Shown: positions 11,295 through 21,361 of the stretch, in pieces
Layout of the letters: each line of letters starts with the position of its first letter
How positions within the stretch are numbered: the stretch's first letter is position 1
Translations under genes and position numbers: made by a program
Notes under the pieces: generated by a model
The model's input: only the letters and a program-made list of their open reading frames with translations
Databases searched by the model: none
Told to the model about the DNA's origin: nothing
Source of the DNA: Conoideocrella luteorostrata
Taxonomy: Eukaryota; Ascomycota; Sordariomycetes; Hypocreales; Clavicipitaceae
Direction of reading: 5' to 3'
Length of the DNA: 39,923 nucleotides
Assembly: GCA_032433595.1 (NCBI GenBank)
Contig: JASWJB010000362.1
Coordinates: 1-39,923 of the forward strand

Positions 11295-13107
11295 CTATGC
11301 CTGAAATAGAGCTATCGGAACCTCAAGAGCTGGTGTTCCAATAATGTCTGCACGCAGCCTTTGCGCATGCCAATCCCCTCGATATTCCAGCCTCTCAAAC
11401 CTTTGTGCCAGTCGAACCACTGCATTGAACATGTTAATCTCCAAATCGCTCCAGAGACTATTTGAATTGAATTGTTTGTAACTTACGGCAGAAGGCCATT
11501 TCAGTCAATGCAAAATTCTGGCCAACACAAATTCTAGGTCCGCCGTGGAATGGTGTGTATGTCCATGGGGTTGGGATCCAGTGGTCCCAGCGCTCGGGAC
11601 TAAATACAGCTGGGTCAGCGAAATCCTTGGAAATAGAAGGGTACAGGTCCTTTCGAGCATGCATCCCAATGGTGTTGATGGTCACTGTATCTCCCTTGAG
11701 TAGTACAATGTCGGGTTTTCCTGGTGAGCCTGGAATCGTTGTGTTCTCTAGAGCCTGACGCATATTAATGGGTACTGCTGGATGGAGTCGAAGGGTTTCA
11801 TTTAGGATGGCTTTGAGGTACTTGATGTTTTTCAATGCCTTATATGTAGGTATGCCATAAACTCCCAACTCGCTCAGGACCTCGGCACGTAGTTGCGCCC
11901 AAGTTCTTGGTGCGTTGGATATTTCATACATGACCCATGACAGCGTGGCAGCTGTGGTATCTCTCCCAGCCAAGAGAACCGACATGATTTCGTCTCGAAC
12001 GACCCTCGGGTCTTTGGATACTCGGGCAATGCTGTGGAGGAAAGAATATTGACTATCGGTCTTGGAAAGTTGTTCGAGATCCTCTTGAGGTAATGCAAGA
12101 GCACGATGAATGATTGGTCCGATAAATTCCTCAATTCTTCTGATGGAGCGGTGATATTCTCCTTTCGGTATTAATGGTGCTATGGGGCTGGGAAGTTGTT
12201 AGTATTTAAGAGGTAGGTAGTCATCTTCGTGGATTTATACATACTTTAGAACAAAAATATACATCTGAATTCTTTGTGCCGTGGCTATAGCCTCTGCAAC
12301 CTCGTGATTCGGACTTATGGAGTTTGACTGTTAGTGGCCAAGGAATGTTTTTCGAGCCACTGTAGAATGAGACTAAAATCACGTACTTATCTAAACTGTT
12401 GACGTTATCTCCAAGCAAAAATTCTGTTGTGGTGTCCAATGTCCACCTATAAAATAGATCTTTGATGTCTACTGTGATGCCTGACGGGGGCAATTTTGAC
12501 ATGAGTTTGTCTGTACACCTGTCAAAAATAACCAGATTTCTCAATCTATTTTTCGCAAACATCGGCCTAATGAGACCTCGGCTGCGATGCCATTCCTGAC
12601 CGTCTGTTGCAAAAATGCCATTGCCCAAGAATGGCTGCCATAGTCGATGCCACTGGGGACCGTGGCCGAAGGAACTGAACTTTGTAGCTAGAATAGCCTT
12701 TATCTGTTCAGGTTCTCGAGTGATAATCACTCTTTTGCTGCCTGTCAAGCTGAACTCGGCGTAATGATGCTGGGCCCTGTCCAGGGTTTCGTTGCACCAT
12801 TGGGCGAGACGATTGTGATACTGGTGCTTGCCAATATCGACGTATAACCTAGTGGCTATTATAGCATGGTCATGTTAATTTCTGACTTAAAGGAATTTTC
12901 GTCATGTAAGCTCATACAAGGCTCCAAGAGGAAATCCTTACCTGAAATCAGGTTGCCAGCTAAAAGAGGCGCTCGCACACCGCCGACAAGTCGAATTTGA
13001 ATATCAACAACTCTGTGCCTTAGCCAGACGAGCGAGATGACCAAGGCAGCCAAACCTATGGCATCAAGCCAGAGAGGCAGTGACAAGATTGTAGCAAGAA
13101 ACCTCAT
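11295..13107 (-). CDS. Cytochrome P450, CYP52-like (alkane/fatty-acid hydroxylase type)
   Basis: Five exons on the minus strand (13107-12942, 12855-12387, 12313-12245, 12187-11487, 11419-11295) join in phase to 509 residues, the usual P450 length. Introns are 86, 73, 57 and 67 nt, several with CTAAC branch sites. An N-terminal hydrophobic anchor (about residues 8-29) suggests the ER membrane. Family landmarks are all present: C-helix EWHRSR, I-helix AGRDTTAATLSW with the oxygen-activating Thr pair, K-helix ETLRLHP, PERW, and the haem loop FHGGPRICVGQNFALTE with the proximal Cys. The AGRDTTA and CVGQNFALTE forms are characteristic of the CYP52 clan, which hydroxylates the ends of alkanes and fatty acids. 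The substrate here is inference. It shares a 1.3-kb upstream region with the divergent succinyl-CoA ligase gene. No clustered biosynthetic partner is visible. Confidence 0.92.
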
Positions 13108-14375
13108 GGTAAGAAGGTTAGAGGAGGCTGGCAAAACCAGAGCATGTTGGGACGATGGACAACGAGCACTGCTGATCCAGAGATGACGGGCCTCGAGAGA
13201 TTGCTCCTTGAAAAGTCGCTGTGAGAAAGAATAGCAATGGCTACTTGCAATCGAACAACAAAACGGCAAACCGGCGAAAACTGAGAGGAGCCATGGTCTT
13301 ATTTGAAGGAATCGTACGTGTGACAAGGTAGCACTGCCATGATGGGCAGGGAGTGAGCACAGCACCAACGGCCTTTTGCATTGTAAACGTCTGGTGGTGG
13401 ATCTTTATTTCGGACCTTTATGTACTTGTAGCTAGCCACTTGACAGAATTTGCAATACGAAACGGGCCATAACACGTTGTCGGTTGACACAGGACTCTCG
13501 AAAAGCATGGATGCCAGGATTTTGTCGTGGCTCATGGGAATGGCTGAAGTACGAGGTGCATTCTGACGGCGCCTTTGGATTGGACATAGTCCGAAGTTGG
13601 GCGTGGGTGGGGAGTTTAGTTTCAAGTGTTAATCCCAGCCAAGCAGGTTAGGACGTAATATTTTTTTTTGTGGAGATATTGAGGGTACACGCGGGTGAAT
13701 GAGGCTACAGTGTTACTAGAAGGATATAAATAGAGGAAATAGGGAATTTTGAGCCATCCTTGACGGTATGGAAGGTAGTTAGGACGGTTAACCGATATGA
13801 GAATGTTGCGGTGCGGCTTGTTGCATTATCGGCGCTAAAACGTCATCAGACTGCCCCGAGTTCGCTAGTTATGTCAGCAGCGGAACAGGGCGAACGGTAT
13901 GGAGTACAGATTATATCATTTGCTCTATCACAGCGGAAAAGGGTTCTCGCTTGCATATTGCAGAGTCTTATACAATAGGAGCATAGATAAGTGAATGTTG
14001 ATAGAGTGGTGGAATAGTTCTTCTTTATGGAGTGCGTACGGAGTACGGAGTACTCTGTGTTGGACTGGACATTGATAAAGAACAACAGGTGCAGGCAAGG
14101 CGCATCTATTGGCCAGCTCTCACTGGCTGCTGGTCCTGTCCATTAAAGTCCCTCAGTGCCAGCTTCCAAGGGATTCGGCGTCACTTTTTTCCGTCCCATG
14201 TACCGGCGAAACTCGGATCCTGCCCGTGCTGCAACGCTGGTGTCCAGTTTGAGAGCTGTTTCTGGTGCTTCGTGTGAATCCCTCTATTTCGCTGTCCATC
14301 TGCCTATTTCGCGCTCATCGCGAATCTCCTTCTCCTTGTCCCACCCCGATTGGCACTTATCAAACTCGTGTCAAT
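13108..14375. other. Shared upstream region of the divergent P450 and succinyl-CoA ligase genes
   Basis: About 1.27 kb without a supported gene. It includes a TATA-like stretch at 13725-13733, overlapping TACGGAGTA motifs at 14037-14052 and a pyrimidine-rich segment just before 14376, common in front of highly expressed fungal genes. A 72-codon frame begins at 13760 downstream of the TATA-like box but shows no recognisable feature. Confidence 0.55.
13725..13733 (+). promoter_or_regulatory. TATA-like box TATAAATAG
   Basis: A consensus-like TATAAATAG lies in the divergent spacer. It is about 650 nt from the succinyl-CoA ligase start codon and about 620 nt from the P450 start, so which transcript it would serve is unclear. 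Confidence 0.3.
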
Positions 14376-15977
14376 ATGTTCAACATCAGCCGCAGCCGCG
14401 CCCTGGCGTCGGCCCTGAACATATCCAAGGTTCGGCATCAGACTGGTCCCGTTTGCTGGTTTTTTTTTGCTATCCCCTGGCACTAAGCTTGCTAACACCA
14501 TGTCGCTCAACAGCTCCAGATCACCCCCTCCGTCAGACTTCCGGGCCTCGCTCAACAAAAAAGAGCGCTGAGTATTCATGAATACCTTTCTGCGGACCTC
14601 TTGCGACAGGTAGAGCTCTCTCTCCGACGACCCCGAATAACTTCCCGCCGGAACTGGCTATGTGTTTCTCTCTACTATACCTCTTTGCTGATAACACATG
14701 TCTCTTAGTATGGCGTTGGCGTCCCTAAAGGCTCAAATGCCAAGACTGCCGAAGAGGCCAAGGCTGTCGCGAAGGAGATTGGCACTGAGGACATGGTCAT
14801 AAAGGCCCAAGTCCTCGCCGGTGGACGTGGAAAAGGTACCTTCGACAACGGCCTTAAGGGAGGTGTTCGCGTCATTTATTCCCCACACGAAGCCGAGATG
14901 TTTGCCAACCAAATGATTGGCCACAAGCTCATCACCAAGCAGACTGGTGCTGGCGGCCGTCTGTGCAACTCTGTCTACATTTGCGAGCGCAAGTTTGCCC
15001 GTCGCGAATTCTATTTGGCCATCCTCATGGACCGTGCATCCCAGACCCCCGTTATCGTTTCCTCGTCCCAAGGCGGTATGGATATCGAAACTGTTGCCAA
15101 GGAGAGCCCAGACGCCATCAACACTACGTACATTGATATCAATACTGGCGTCACTGACGAGATTGCCCGTGATATTGCTACTAAACTGGGCTTCAGCGAG
15201 CAGTGCATTGAGGACGCCAAGGACACCATCCAGAAGTTGTACAAGATCTTCTCCGAGCGCGATTCCACACAGATCGAGATTAATCCCCTTTCCGAGACTA
15301 GCGACCATCAGGTTCTTTGCATGGATGCTAAATTTGGTTTTGATGACAATGCCGACTTCCGCCAGAAAGAAGTTTTCGAATGGCGCGACACCAGCCAAGA
15401 AGATCCCGATGAGGTTCGTGCTGCCAAGTCTGGTCTCAACTTTATCAAGCTCGATGGTGATATTGGATGCTTGGTCAACGGCGCCGGTCTGGCCATGGCT
15501 ACCATGGACATCATCAAGCTGAACGGTGGCCAGCCCGCCAACTTCCTCGACGTTGGTGGTGGCGCTACTCCTGCTGCCATTCAGGAAGCCTTTGAGCTCA
15601 TCACCAGCGACCCGAAGGTCACTGCTATCTTCGTCAACATCTTTGGTGGTATCGTCCGCTGCGACCATATCGCCACGGGTCTCATTAAGACCGTTGAGAA
15701 CCTCAACCTCAAGATTCCCATTATTGCTCGTCTGCAGGGCACCAACGTCGAGCAGGCTCACAAGTTGATCAACGAGTCAGGCATGAAAATCTTCTCTATT
15801 GACGATCTGCAGAGCGCTGCTGAGAAGTCTGTGCAACTGTCAAAGGTCGTTAAGTTGGGTAAGTCGTCTCGTCCTCATCGTTCTTTCGATTCTCTGAGGG
15901 GACAACTACTAATATAAACTGCGCGTTTTGCAGCTCGCGATATCGATGTCGGCGTTGAGTTCTCCCTGGGTATCTAA
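14376..15977 (+). CDS. Succinyl-CoA ligase beta subunit, mitochondrial
   Basis: Exons 14376-14429, 14514-14609, 14709-15858 and 15934-15977 join in phase to 447 residues. With the alpha subunit the protein converts succinyl-CoA to succinate in the matrix TCA cycle while making ATP or GTP. Residues 1-30 are basic and Ser/Leu rich, a mitochondrial presequence. The mature part starts near LSIHEYLSADLLRQYGVGVP. The ATP-grasp region includes KAQVLAGGRGKGTFDNGLKGG. The C-terminal ligase domain includes NFLDVGGGAT and FVNIFGGIVRCD, and the protein ends VEFSLGI. The strong frequency of C in third codon positions fits high expression. A 342-codon open frame on the opposite strand is a shadow of this codon bias. 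ADP versus GDP preference cannot be read with certainty; fungi usually have one ADP-type beta subunit. Confidence 0.96.
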
Positions 15978-17177
15978 AATGTGCATGTTGGGGATTGGAG
16001 GAGTGGCATTCCGTGTAATATTTCATGACTTTGGAGGTTACAAGTAGAGATTGCCCTGTGTGGTGGCACCGTGTATTGTTGTTGTATCATGCAACTAGCC
16101 TTTTGTGAATTAATAGAGTCGGACCTGGATGCTTTTGCATTTGCTAGACGAACCCTTTCCAACCGTTGCTCAATGCCACGATAGATCTGCATGTGCCATG
16201 TTTGTAGCTTCTAGTTGATGTACCTGACGGCAGCTTGCTGTCTTGAATCTTGATTTTGAGCGAGCAAACGGAGCCAAAGCGAAGAGTGCAAGATATGACA
16301 GGGCTAAAGAACTAGTTGCAGACAAGGCTTGAGGTGATTTAACCATTTTTGGAAACGCATTCGCCGGATGCAGCTGTAGCATCTCGTCTCATCGGCCGAT
16401 GTAACGCGCTGTACTGACTATTTACTAGATGCTGCTGCTATGATTTTCTCCCTCACTTTCGCCAGGAGGTTGGTAATGTTCAAATGAACGAAAGGCTGTT
16501 TGTTCTGACGGCTGCAATGCAATGAATGCAATGCTAGGCATTCTAAGCGCCTTCAAAGGATTTCAATCTTGGCTCTCCATGAACAAGGTAAATATTATAC
16601 GCTCTGTACACTACAAGAGACGGACGCAGGCTTGCATTGACTAGTATGTACGGAGTCGGCACTCTCTCGGTTACTGCCGACTCGGACAAAGGGGCCGTTG
16701 ATAGTTGAATTGCTTGTCCGCATCCCTGGGTTTTATTATGGGGAACACTTCCATGATCCATGATATGCGTGATACCCGGCTGCTTCGGATAGACCAACGG
16801 AACTGTTTGTTTTGCATGAGCACGCCTTATCGTATGATTTATGTTCTGCCGATAAGTCGGATTGTTTGAAATTTTTTTTTTTCCATGGGGGATTACCGTT
16901 GGACCACCGACTATTTACAGGCAATCTGAGATGATGTTTATTGCACAGCAATCATAGAGCATGGATACCTTCGCTCTCATAGCTAGGAATGCTAATTTGA
17001 AGATTTCGCGACGAATCTCATGTAAAAAGTTAATACCATACTTTGTAATATTGTAGATCCATGAATGTTGGCCATTGAGAGGCACCGCGAACACCGAAAC
17101 TGCTCCGATAAAAGCGATCCCAGCCACAGCCGACGCCACGGAAATTGCAATCGGAACTAATTCGGATTCCACGCCGA

Positions 17178-17195
17178 CTACGGAGTACTCCGTAG
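17178..17195. repeat. Perfect 18-bp palindrome CTACGGAGTACTCCGTAG
   Basis: Two TACGGAGTA units in opposite orientation overlap by two bases to make an uninterrupted perfect palindrome, the longest form of this motif in the window. Confidence 0.9.
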
Positions 17196-17620
17196 TTATT
17201 CTAACACCAGAGTAGGTAACAGATCGCGGTAAGTTAATATTTTTTGAATTCACTTGACCAGCATACAATGAATAGGACTTTAATGACAACTCTGATAGTT
17301 GGTTTGGACGGATCGAGCGGGGGAGCCATCAGCCAGATATCAGACAGGACCCTTCGGCATTGCTCGCATAAGGTTCGGTCGATGACTTGGGCTGGGCTTT
17401 TGAGTCTGTTAGAAACGCTTACCACGACTCGGGAGCTGGTCTGATATATTCCCGGTATGATACCAAATGGAATCGTGTACTCCGTAGGAACACTCGATAT
17501 GTGTCTCCACTCGACATTACACGACGTAGTGCTCTCCATTGATTGTGTGCGTGACTCAAGGATTTTTTTGTTTGACGTCCTCTAGCCCCGCTTGGGACAT
17601 GATGGCATCAATGCGAAGAC

Positions 17621-17629
17621 TATAAATAC
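17621..17629 (+). promoter_or_regulatory. TATA box TATAAATAC of the 85-residue gene
   Basis: TATAAATAC lies 178 nt before the ATG at 17799. It is followed by a CT-rich stretch and an A/C-rich leader ending AACAACATATCATG, a layout typical of strongly expressed fungal genes. Confidence 0.5.
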
Positions 17630-17798
17630 CATGCGATCCCTCTGCTTCTTTCGGGCACGAGAACATCCATACATTCAATAGCACCCCTTCTAACAGTGGC
17701 ATATTTTCGAGCCCTACGTTTTCTAATCGGACCTAATTTACTACCTCAACGTCTTATTATCTTTACCATCATCTACGTCAATATATCAACAACATATC

Positions 17799-18056
17799 AT
17801 GCCTTCAAAGAAACAAAGTTGGTTCGCCCGCCACATGACTCCTCCACCACCACTCAACTCCATGCCCACTTGTCCTTGCGCCAACTGCTACAATGTTGTA
17901 GCCCAGCAGCCGCAAGCGGAACCTCGTAGAGGTGGCTTCAGATCAGATCCAACTTCCACTCTCGCCCAACCAAGACAGGACTCCGACTACTCACCTGTAG
18001 GTAGGAGAGATACTACTTTGGCAACTGTGCATGTCGAAGTCGTTTCTAAAAAATAA
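17799..18056 (+). CDS. Small basic protein of unknown function (85 aa)
   Basis: A single exon encodes 85 residues. I do not recognise it. It has no signal peptide or membrane segment. It starts with a basic patch (MPSKKQSWFARH), then a proline run and a compact CPCANC motif near residues 25-30, followed by a polar, Arg/Gln/Pro-rich tail likely to be disordered. The CxCxxC spacing might bind metal, but three cysteines in one small motif are weak evidence. Support for a real gene is the TATA box at 17621 and a typical leader. The start context (ATATCATGCC) is acceptable. It lies between succinyl-CoA ligase and fructosamine kinase, all on the plus strand. A frame of 77 codons at 18108-18341 that follows has no supporting signal. 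Confidence 0.45.
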   Translation: MPSKKQSWFARHMTPPPPLNSMPTCPCANCYNVVAQQPQAEPRRGGFRSDPTSTLAQPRQDSDYSPVGRRDTTLATVHVEVVSKK

Positions 18057-18688
18057 GGGGCAAGAATGGCGTCCTAAGAGCCGCAAGTTGGTCACTTATT
18101 TGCCGAGGTGATGAGCAAGGGATTGGTCAATTTGGGCTTAACGGCCTGTTTGTTTACATTGATTGTACGGCGTTTGGCAATTACCTCCTGGAGCAAGTTT
18201 GTTGATAGGAGAAGAGGGTCATTTTTAGCTTCAACTGTGTCTAAATTGGACTTGTATGCTTTCAGGCATTTTAAGCGTTTGTGCAAGAAGTTTCTCGTGG
18301 GTTTGATGGCCCCAATCGTTGTTTGCAATTATTGCGGCTAATTAAAACGGAGATTCACTAGTAGTTGCAATGCAGATAACCGTAATGGGTTTCCCGCCTT
18401 CTTCCAGTGAGGAACCTATATAGTATAATACAGTCAACACCCCCAACTATGTAAACTGCTTCCAAAATCTATCGTCTTGGCACCTTGTGCATGGAATTCC
18501 AGCGCCGTTCGGATATTGAAGCGGCTTGTCGGCCACATATTGCATTAAAGTGGAAGGTGTACGGCTTTGACGTCATCCCACCATCATATCTGTAGCACAC
18601 CTCCGCCAATAGATCAATTTGAACTGATCTATCGAGCAATCGAAGTCCTTTTTCCGTTTAATCTTTTCAAAACTAAGGAGAGCTCAAC
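18057..18688. other. Intergenic spacer before the fructosamine kinase gene
   Basis: About 630 nt. At 18092-18341 both strands are open for about 78 codons. The minus-strand reading is Lys/Leu/Asn rich and somewhat protein-like, but nothing identifies it. Confidence 0.5.
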
Positions 18689-19818
18689 ATGGAGTCCAAT
18701 GTTGACCCAGAGATTTTGAAAGCCCTTAGTTTGCAAGAGCGAGATGCCAAGATTAGCCCCCATGGCAGATCGGGATTCTCATCCACATTCAAGCTCTCAA
18801 TCACCAACGGTGGCCAGCAAACAGATTACTTTCTAAAGACTGGCTCTGGTGACGGCGCCGAATTGATGTTTAAAGGTATGTGTCATCATGAGCAAGCGCT
18901 CAACCAGACTGAGGGAATTTGCTGACGCCGTAGCACAAACAGGAGAACATGCATCACTAAATGCCATTCATAATGCCGTCCCTAACTTTTGTCCCAAATC
19001 CCACGCCCACGGGCTCATGTCCACGGGAAACACGTACTTTCTCGTCACAGATTTTCTTGACCTGGGATCAAGAGTTCCTGGAGGCTCAGGAGTGCCTCTC
19101 GCCACCAAATTAGCCAAGCTGCACAGCACGCCAGCGCCAATCCCAGAGGATTACGATAAGCCTATGTTCGGATTTCCCGTCTCTACATGTTGTGGCGAAA
19201 CCGCTCAAAATAACTCCTGGAAGTCATCCTGGGCAGAATTTTACGCTGATAATCGGTTACGTGGTATTTTGAAGGACTGCGTCAAGAATAACGGCAATGA
19301 CGCAGATATCAGTAAAGCTGTCGAAACGGTGGCTGGCGAAGTTGTTCCTCGGTTGATAGGTGATGATGTCGTCAAAAACATAACGCCTGTGGTCGTTCAT
19401 GGGGATTTGTGGAGCGGGAACCACTCCAGTGGCCAAATTGCCGGGAAAGGAGGAGTGGAAGAAGTTGTTTTTGACCCATCCGCTGTATACGGCCACTCTG
19501 AGTATGACCTTGGTATCATGAAAATGTTTGGAGGGTTTGGGGGCAATTTTTGGAAGGAGTATGAGAAATTAATACCCAAGGCAGATCCGAAAGAGGAGTG
19601 GGAGGATAGGATATCGTTATATGAGCTGTGAGTGATTGTCCAATGCTATACGTCCACATTCCCCCTTTGTCTGCCTTCTATTGGCATTAGACATTTTCCG
19701 ACGAGCTAACAAATATAGGTACCATCACTTGAACCATTTTGCCATGTTCGGTGGCGGCTATGGAGGAGGGGCCATGTCCATTATGAACAGGTTGATTGCG
19801 AAGTACGCAAATGGATAG
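18689..19818 (+). CDS. Fructosamine/ketosamine-3-kinase family protein
   Basis: Exons 18689-18875, 18943-19627 and 19719-19818 join to 323 residues. The family phosphorylates sugar amines on glycated proteins at the 3-hydroxyl, making the adduct unstable and so removing it (protein deglycation). The fold is that of aminoglycoside phosphotransferases. Visible landmarks are MFKGEHASLNAIH after the first splice, the N-lobe FLKTGSG, the catalytic loop VVHGDLWSGN, and the metal-binding stretch VVFDPSAVYGHSEYDLG. The protein ends with GGYGGGAMSIMNRLI. At intron 1 two in-frame acceptors lie 9 nt apart. I chose the downstream one because GEHASL matches the family better; the other would add three residues. 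It is convergent with VPS20, 185 nt away. Substrate range is not readable from sequence. Confidence 0.92.
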
Positions 19819-20003
19819 TCGCGGCTAGCCGTACTGCATGATTTGTATAAACAAAGAAATAAATAAAGGTTGCGTAAGTCAATAGATCTAGACGCCTAAG
19901 TATGATTGCTCGCTGTGATGCAAAGTACCCAAGTCTATAATAAATAAAGGAAAGGAAAATAAGTCTACGAAACGACATCTACGATGTAACATGCCTATTC
20001 CAA

Positions 20004-20776
20004 TTATTGTGCAGGCAACATTCGTTGTGCTTCCAGTCTCTTAACCAGAGCAGGATCTTCTTCGGTTCTTCCTGGTACACGAACCCGTGCATTTGGAACA
20101 GACGGCAGTTCATGTCCAGCCCCAGTCAGCTCAGCCTGCAATGCCGACAGCTCATCCTCAACATCTCTTTCATCTTGGTTGGATATTTGCCCGCCGAGCA
20201 TTTCACTAACTTCCTGTATGACAACACTGTCAGATCGCAACTCAACAGTTGTACGTTTCAAATCAAACAAACGATATGGGAATCTACAAACCTGCTGGTA
20301 GGCAATGGCGTCTGCTGTCTCCCCCATAAGCTTCTCCACATTCTCCAACCCTCCCATTTCAGCATGAATTTCCTTGAGCACTTTGGTACCTTGCTGCAAC
20401 CCAAAAATAACGTCCTTCTGTATCAATGCGAATTCCACATTCGACGTTAGCTTTTCCAACTGTTCGAGCTGCGCGTCGGTTTTCGTCAGAAGCGTTTCTT
20501 GATATTTCTTACGCCGTAGCGCCAAGAGGGCTTTCTTCTTGTCGCCCTTGGCAAGCATTTGTTTCGCAATGTCGGTCTCTTTATCCGTGAGGATTGTGAT
20601 ACGCCGCTGATATTGATGTAATCTGTCGCGCTGGTTCTTCATATCCAGGATCGCCCTGTCCAAGGCACAATTATTAGTGAGCGGGGGATGCGTCATGAAG
20701 CAGAGCGAAGGAGCGTTCTTTTCGGCGTGGACTCATACTTGTCTTGGGCTGTTACTTTACTGTTGTTTCCGCCCAT
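20004..20776 (-). CDS. VPS20: ESCRT-III subunit Vps20 (CHMP6-like, Snf7 family)
   Basis: Exons 20776-20739, 20655-20292 and 20213-20004 on the minus strand join to 203 residues. Vps20 links ESCRT-II to Snf7 polymerisation on endosomes during multivesicular-body sorting. The first exon, only 38 nt, supplies MGGNNS, a consensus N-myristoylation start, which together with AILDMKNQRDRLHQYQ identifies Vps20 rather than Snf7. A basic amphipathic region and coiled coil span about residues 13-125. The acidic C-terminal part follows (DERDVEDELSALQ), then a proline-containing tail ending RMLPAQ. Intron 2 (20214-20291, 78 nt) is a multiple of three and has no stop; splicing it joins AIAYQQ to EVSEMLGG as in homologues, so I treat it as removed. 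Upstream is a GAT/GAC microsatellite and the divergent RIX7-like gene. Confidence 0.92.
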
Positions 20777-20777
20777 G

Positions 20778-20807
20778 ATGATGACGACGACGACGACAAT
20801 GATGATG
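20778..20807. repeat. ATG/ACG trinucleotide microsatellite
   Basis: An interrupted run of GAT and GAC triplets directly abuts the VPS20 start codon, so it would lie in the 5' untranslated leader of that minus-strand gene. Confidence 0.7.
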
Positions 20808-21099
20808 CACACTGCTTCGGATCCAGCCGTTGAGTGGCAGGTCTGCCTAGTCGACAAGTTGAAGTGGTGTTCGAGGATGGTGTCGCATGGTACTTTGCCA
20901 CGAGATACAGTAGTTCGTCATGGGTGTAGTCGGCCTGTGGCGCTCTACCATGTTTCGGAACACCCTCCGCAGCGATGTGACGTATACTCCGTATGTATGC
21001 AAAGCTTTATCGATAAGCAACTAAAATTTCACAGGTGTGCTTGACAGAGAGGCTCTTGAAAGATCATTCAATGCCGCGGTAAACATAAGTCGCGTACGC

Positions 21100-21110
21100 T
21101 ATATAAATAG
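21100..21110 (+). promoter_or_regulatory. TATA-like box TATATAAATAG
   Basis: A TATATAAATAG stretch lies 252 nt before the RIX7-like start codon and just before the minisatellite at 21120. It is a plausible core promoter element for that gene, based on position and consensus only. Confidence 0.4.
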
Positions 21111-21119
21111 TATACATCA

Positions 21120-21189
21120 CACACATAGCATATTGCACACATAGCATATATTGCACACATAGCACATATTGCACACATAGCACATATTG
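21120..21189. repeat. Minisatellite, four copies of an 18-nt unit
   Basis: Units CACACATAGCACATATTG occur at 21154-21171 and 21172-21189. A one-base variant is at 21136-21153 and a 16-nt shortened copy at 21120-21135. The array lies 170-240 nt upstream of the RIX7-like start codon. Confidence 0.85.
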
Positions 21190-21361
21190 CACAAACTACA
21201 CTATGTTAGGACAAGATTGGCTCACTGGTAACTACCTAGTGGGTACGTATCTGTTTTAGCAGTGGCTAGCATGTGGAGTTTCCAAAATTCTTCCTAATTC
21301 ACACGGAGTCCAGCGCATGCATTTGTATTGCACTTCTCACCCTAAGCAGTGAAGCCAAACT

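Larger units (their letters stand above)
15978..17798. other. Intergenic spacer with palindromic motif and TATA box
   Basis: 1.8 kb without a confident gene. It holds the 18-bp perfect palindrome at 17178-17195, another motif copy at 17478 and the TATA box at 17621. Two overlapping minus-strand frames (17539-17234 and 17289-16915) are open, one with a hydrophobic stretch, but I could not join them into a convincing gene. Confidence 0.5.
20777..21361. other. Divergent promoter region VPS20 / RIX7-like
   Basis: 585 nt between two divergent start codons. It contains a trinucleotide run abutting VPS20, a TACTCCGTA motif at 20985-20993, a TATA-like box at 21100-21110 and an 18-nt minisatellite at 21120-21189. 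Confidence 0.6.

Noticed and set aside
13108..13368. In-frame upstream extension of the P450 to 13368
   Set aside because: The P450 membrane anchor begins naturally at the ATG at 13107; the upstream residues are Ser/Cys rich and unlike a P450 N-terminus.
14733..15761. 342-codon open frame on the minus strand
   Set aside because: It is antisense to the succinyl-CoA ligase exon. The Leu/Val/Gly/Asp-rich composition comes from the strong codon bias of the real gene.
9000..16000. A secondary-metabolite cluster around the P450
   Set aside because: The neighbours are primary-metabolism and repair genes; no polyketide synthase, peptide synthetase, terpene cyclase, transporter or pathway regulator is present.
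16915..17539. Two overlapping minus-strand frames, one with CEQC and one with a hydrophobic helix
   Set aside because: I could not find a splice pair joining them in phase, and the 18-bp palindrome lies within one of them; a HET-like reading of CEQCRRVL is too weak.
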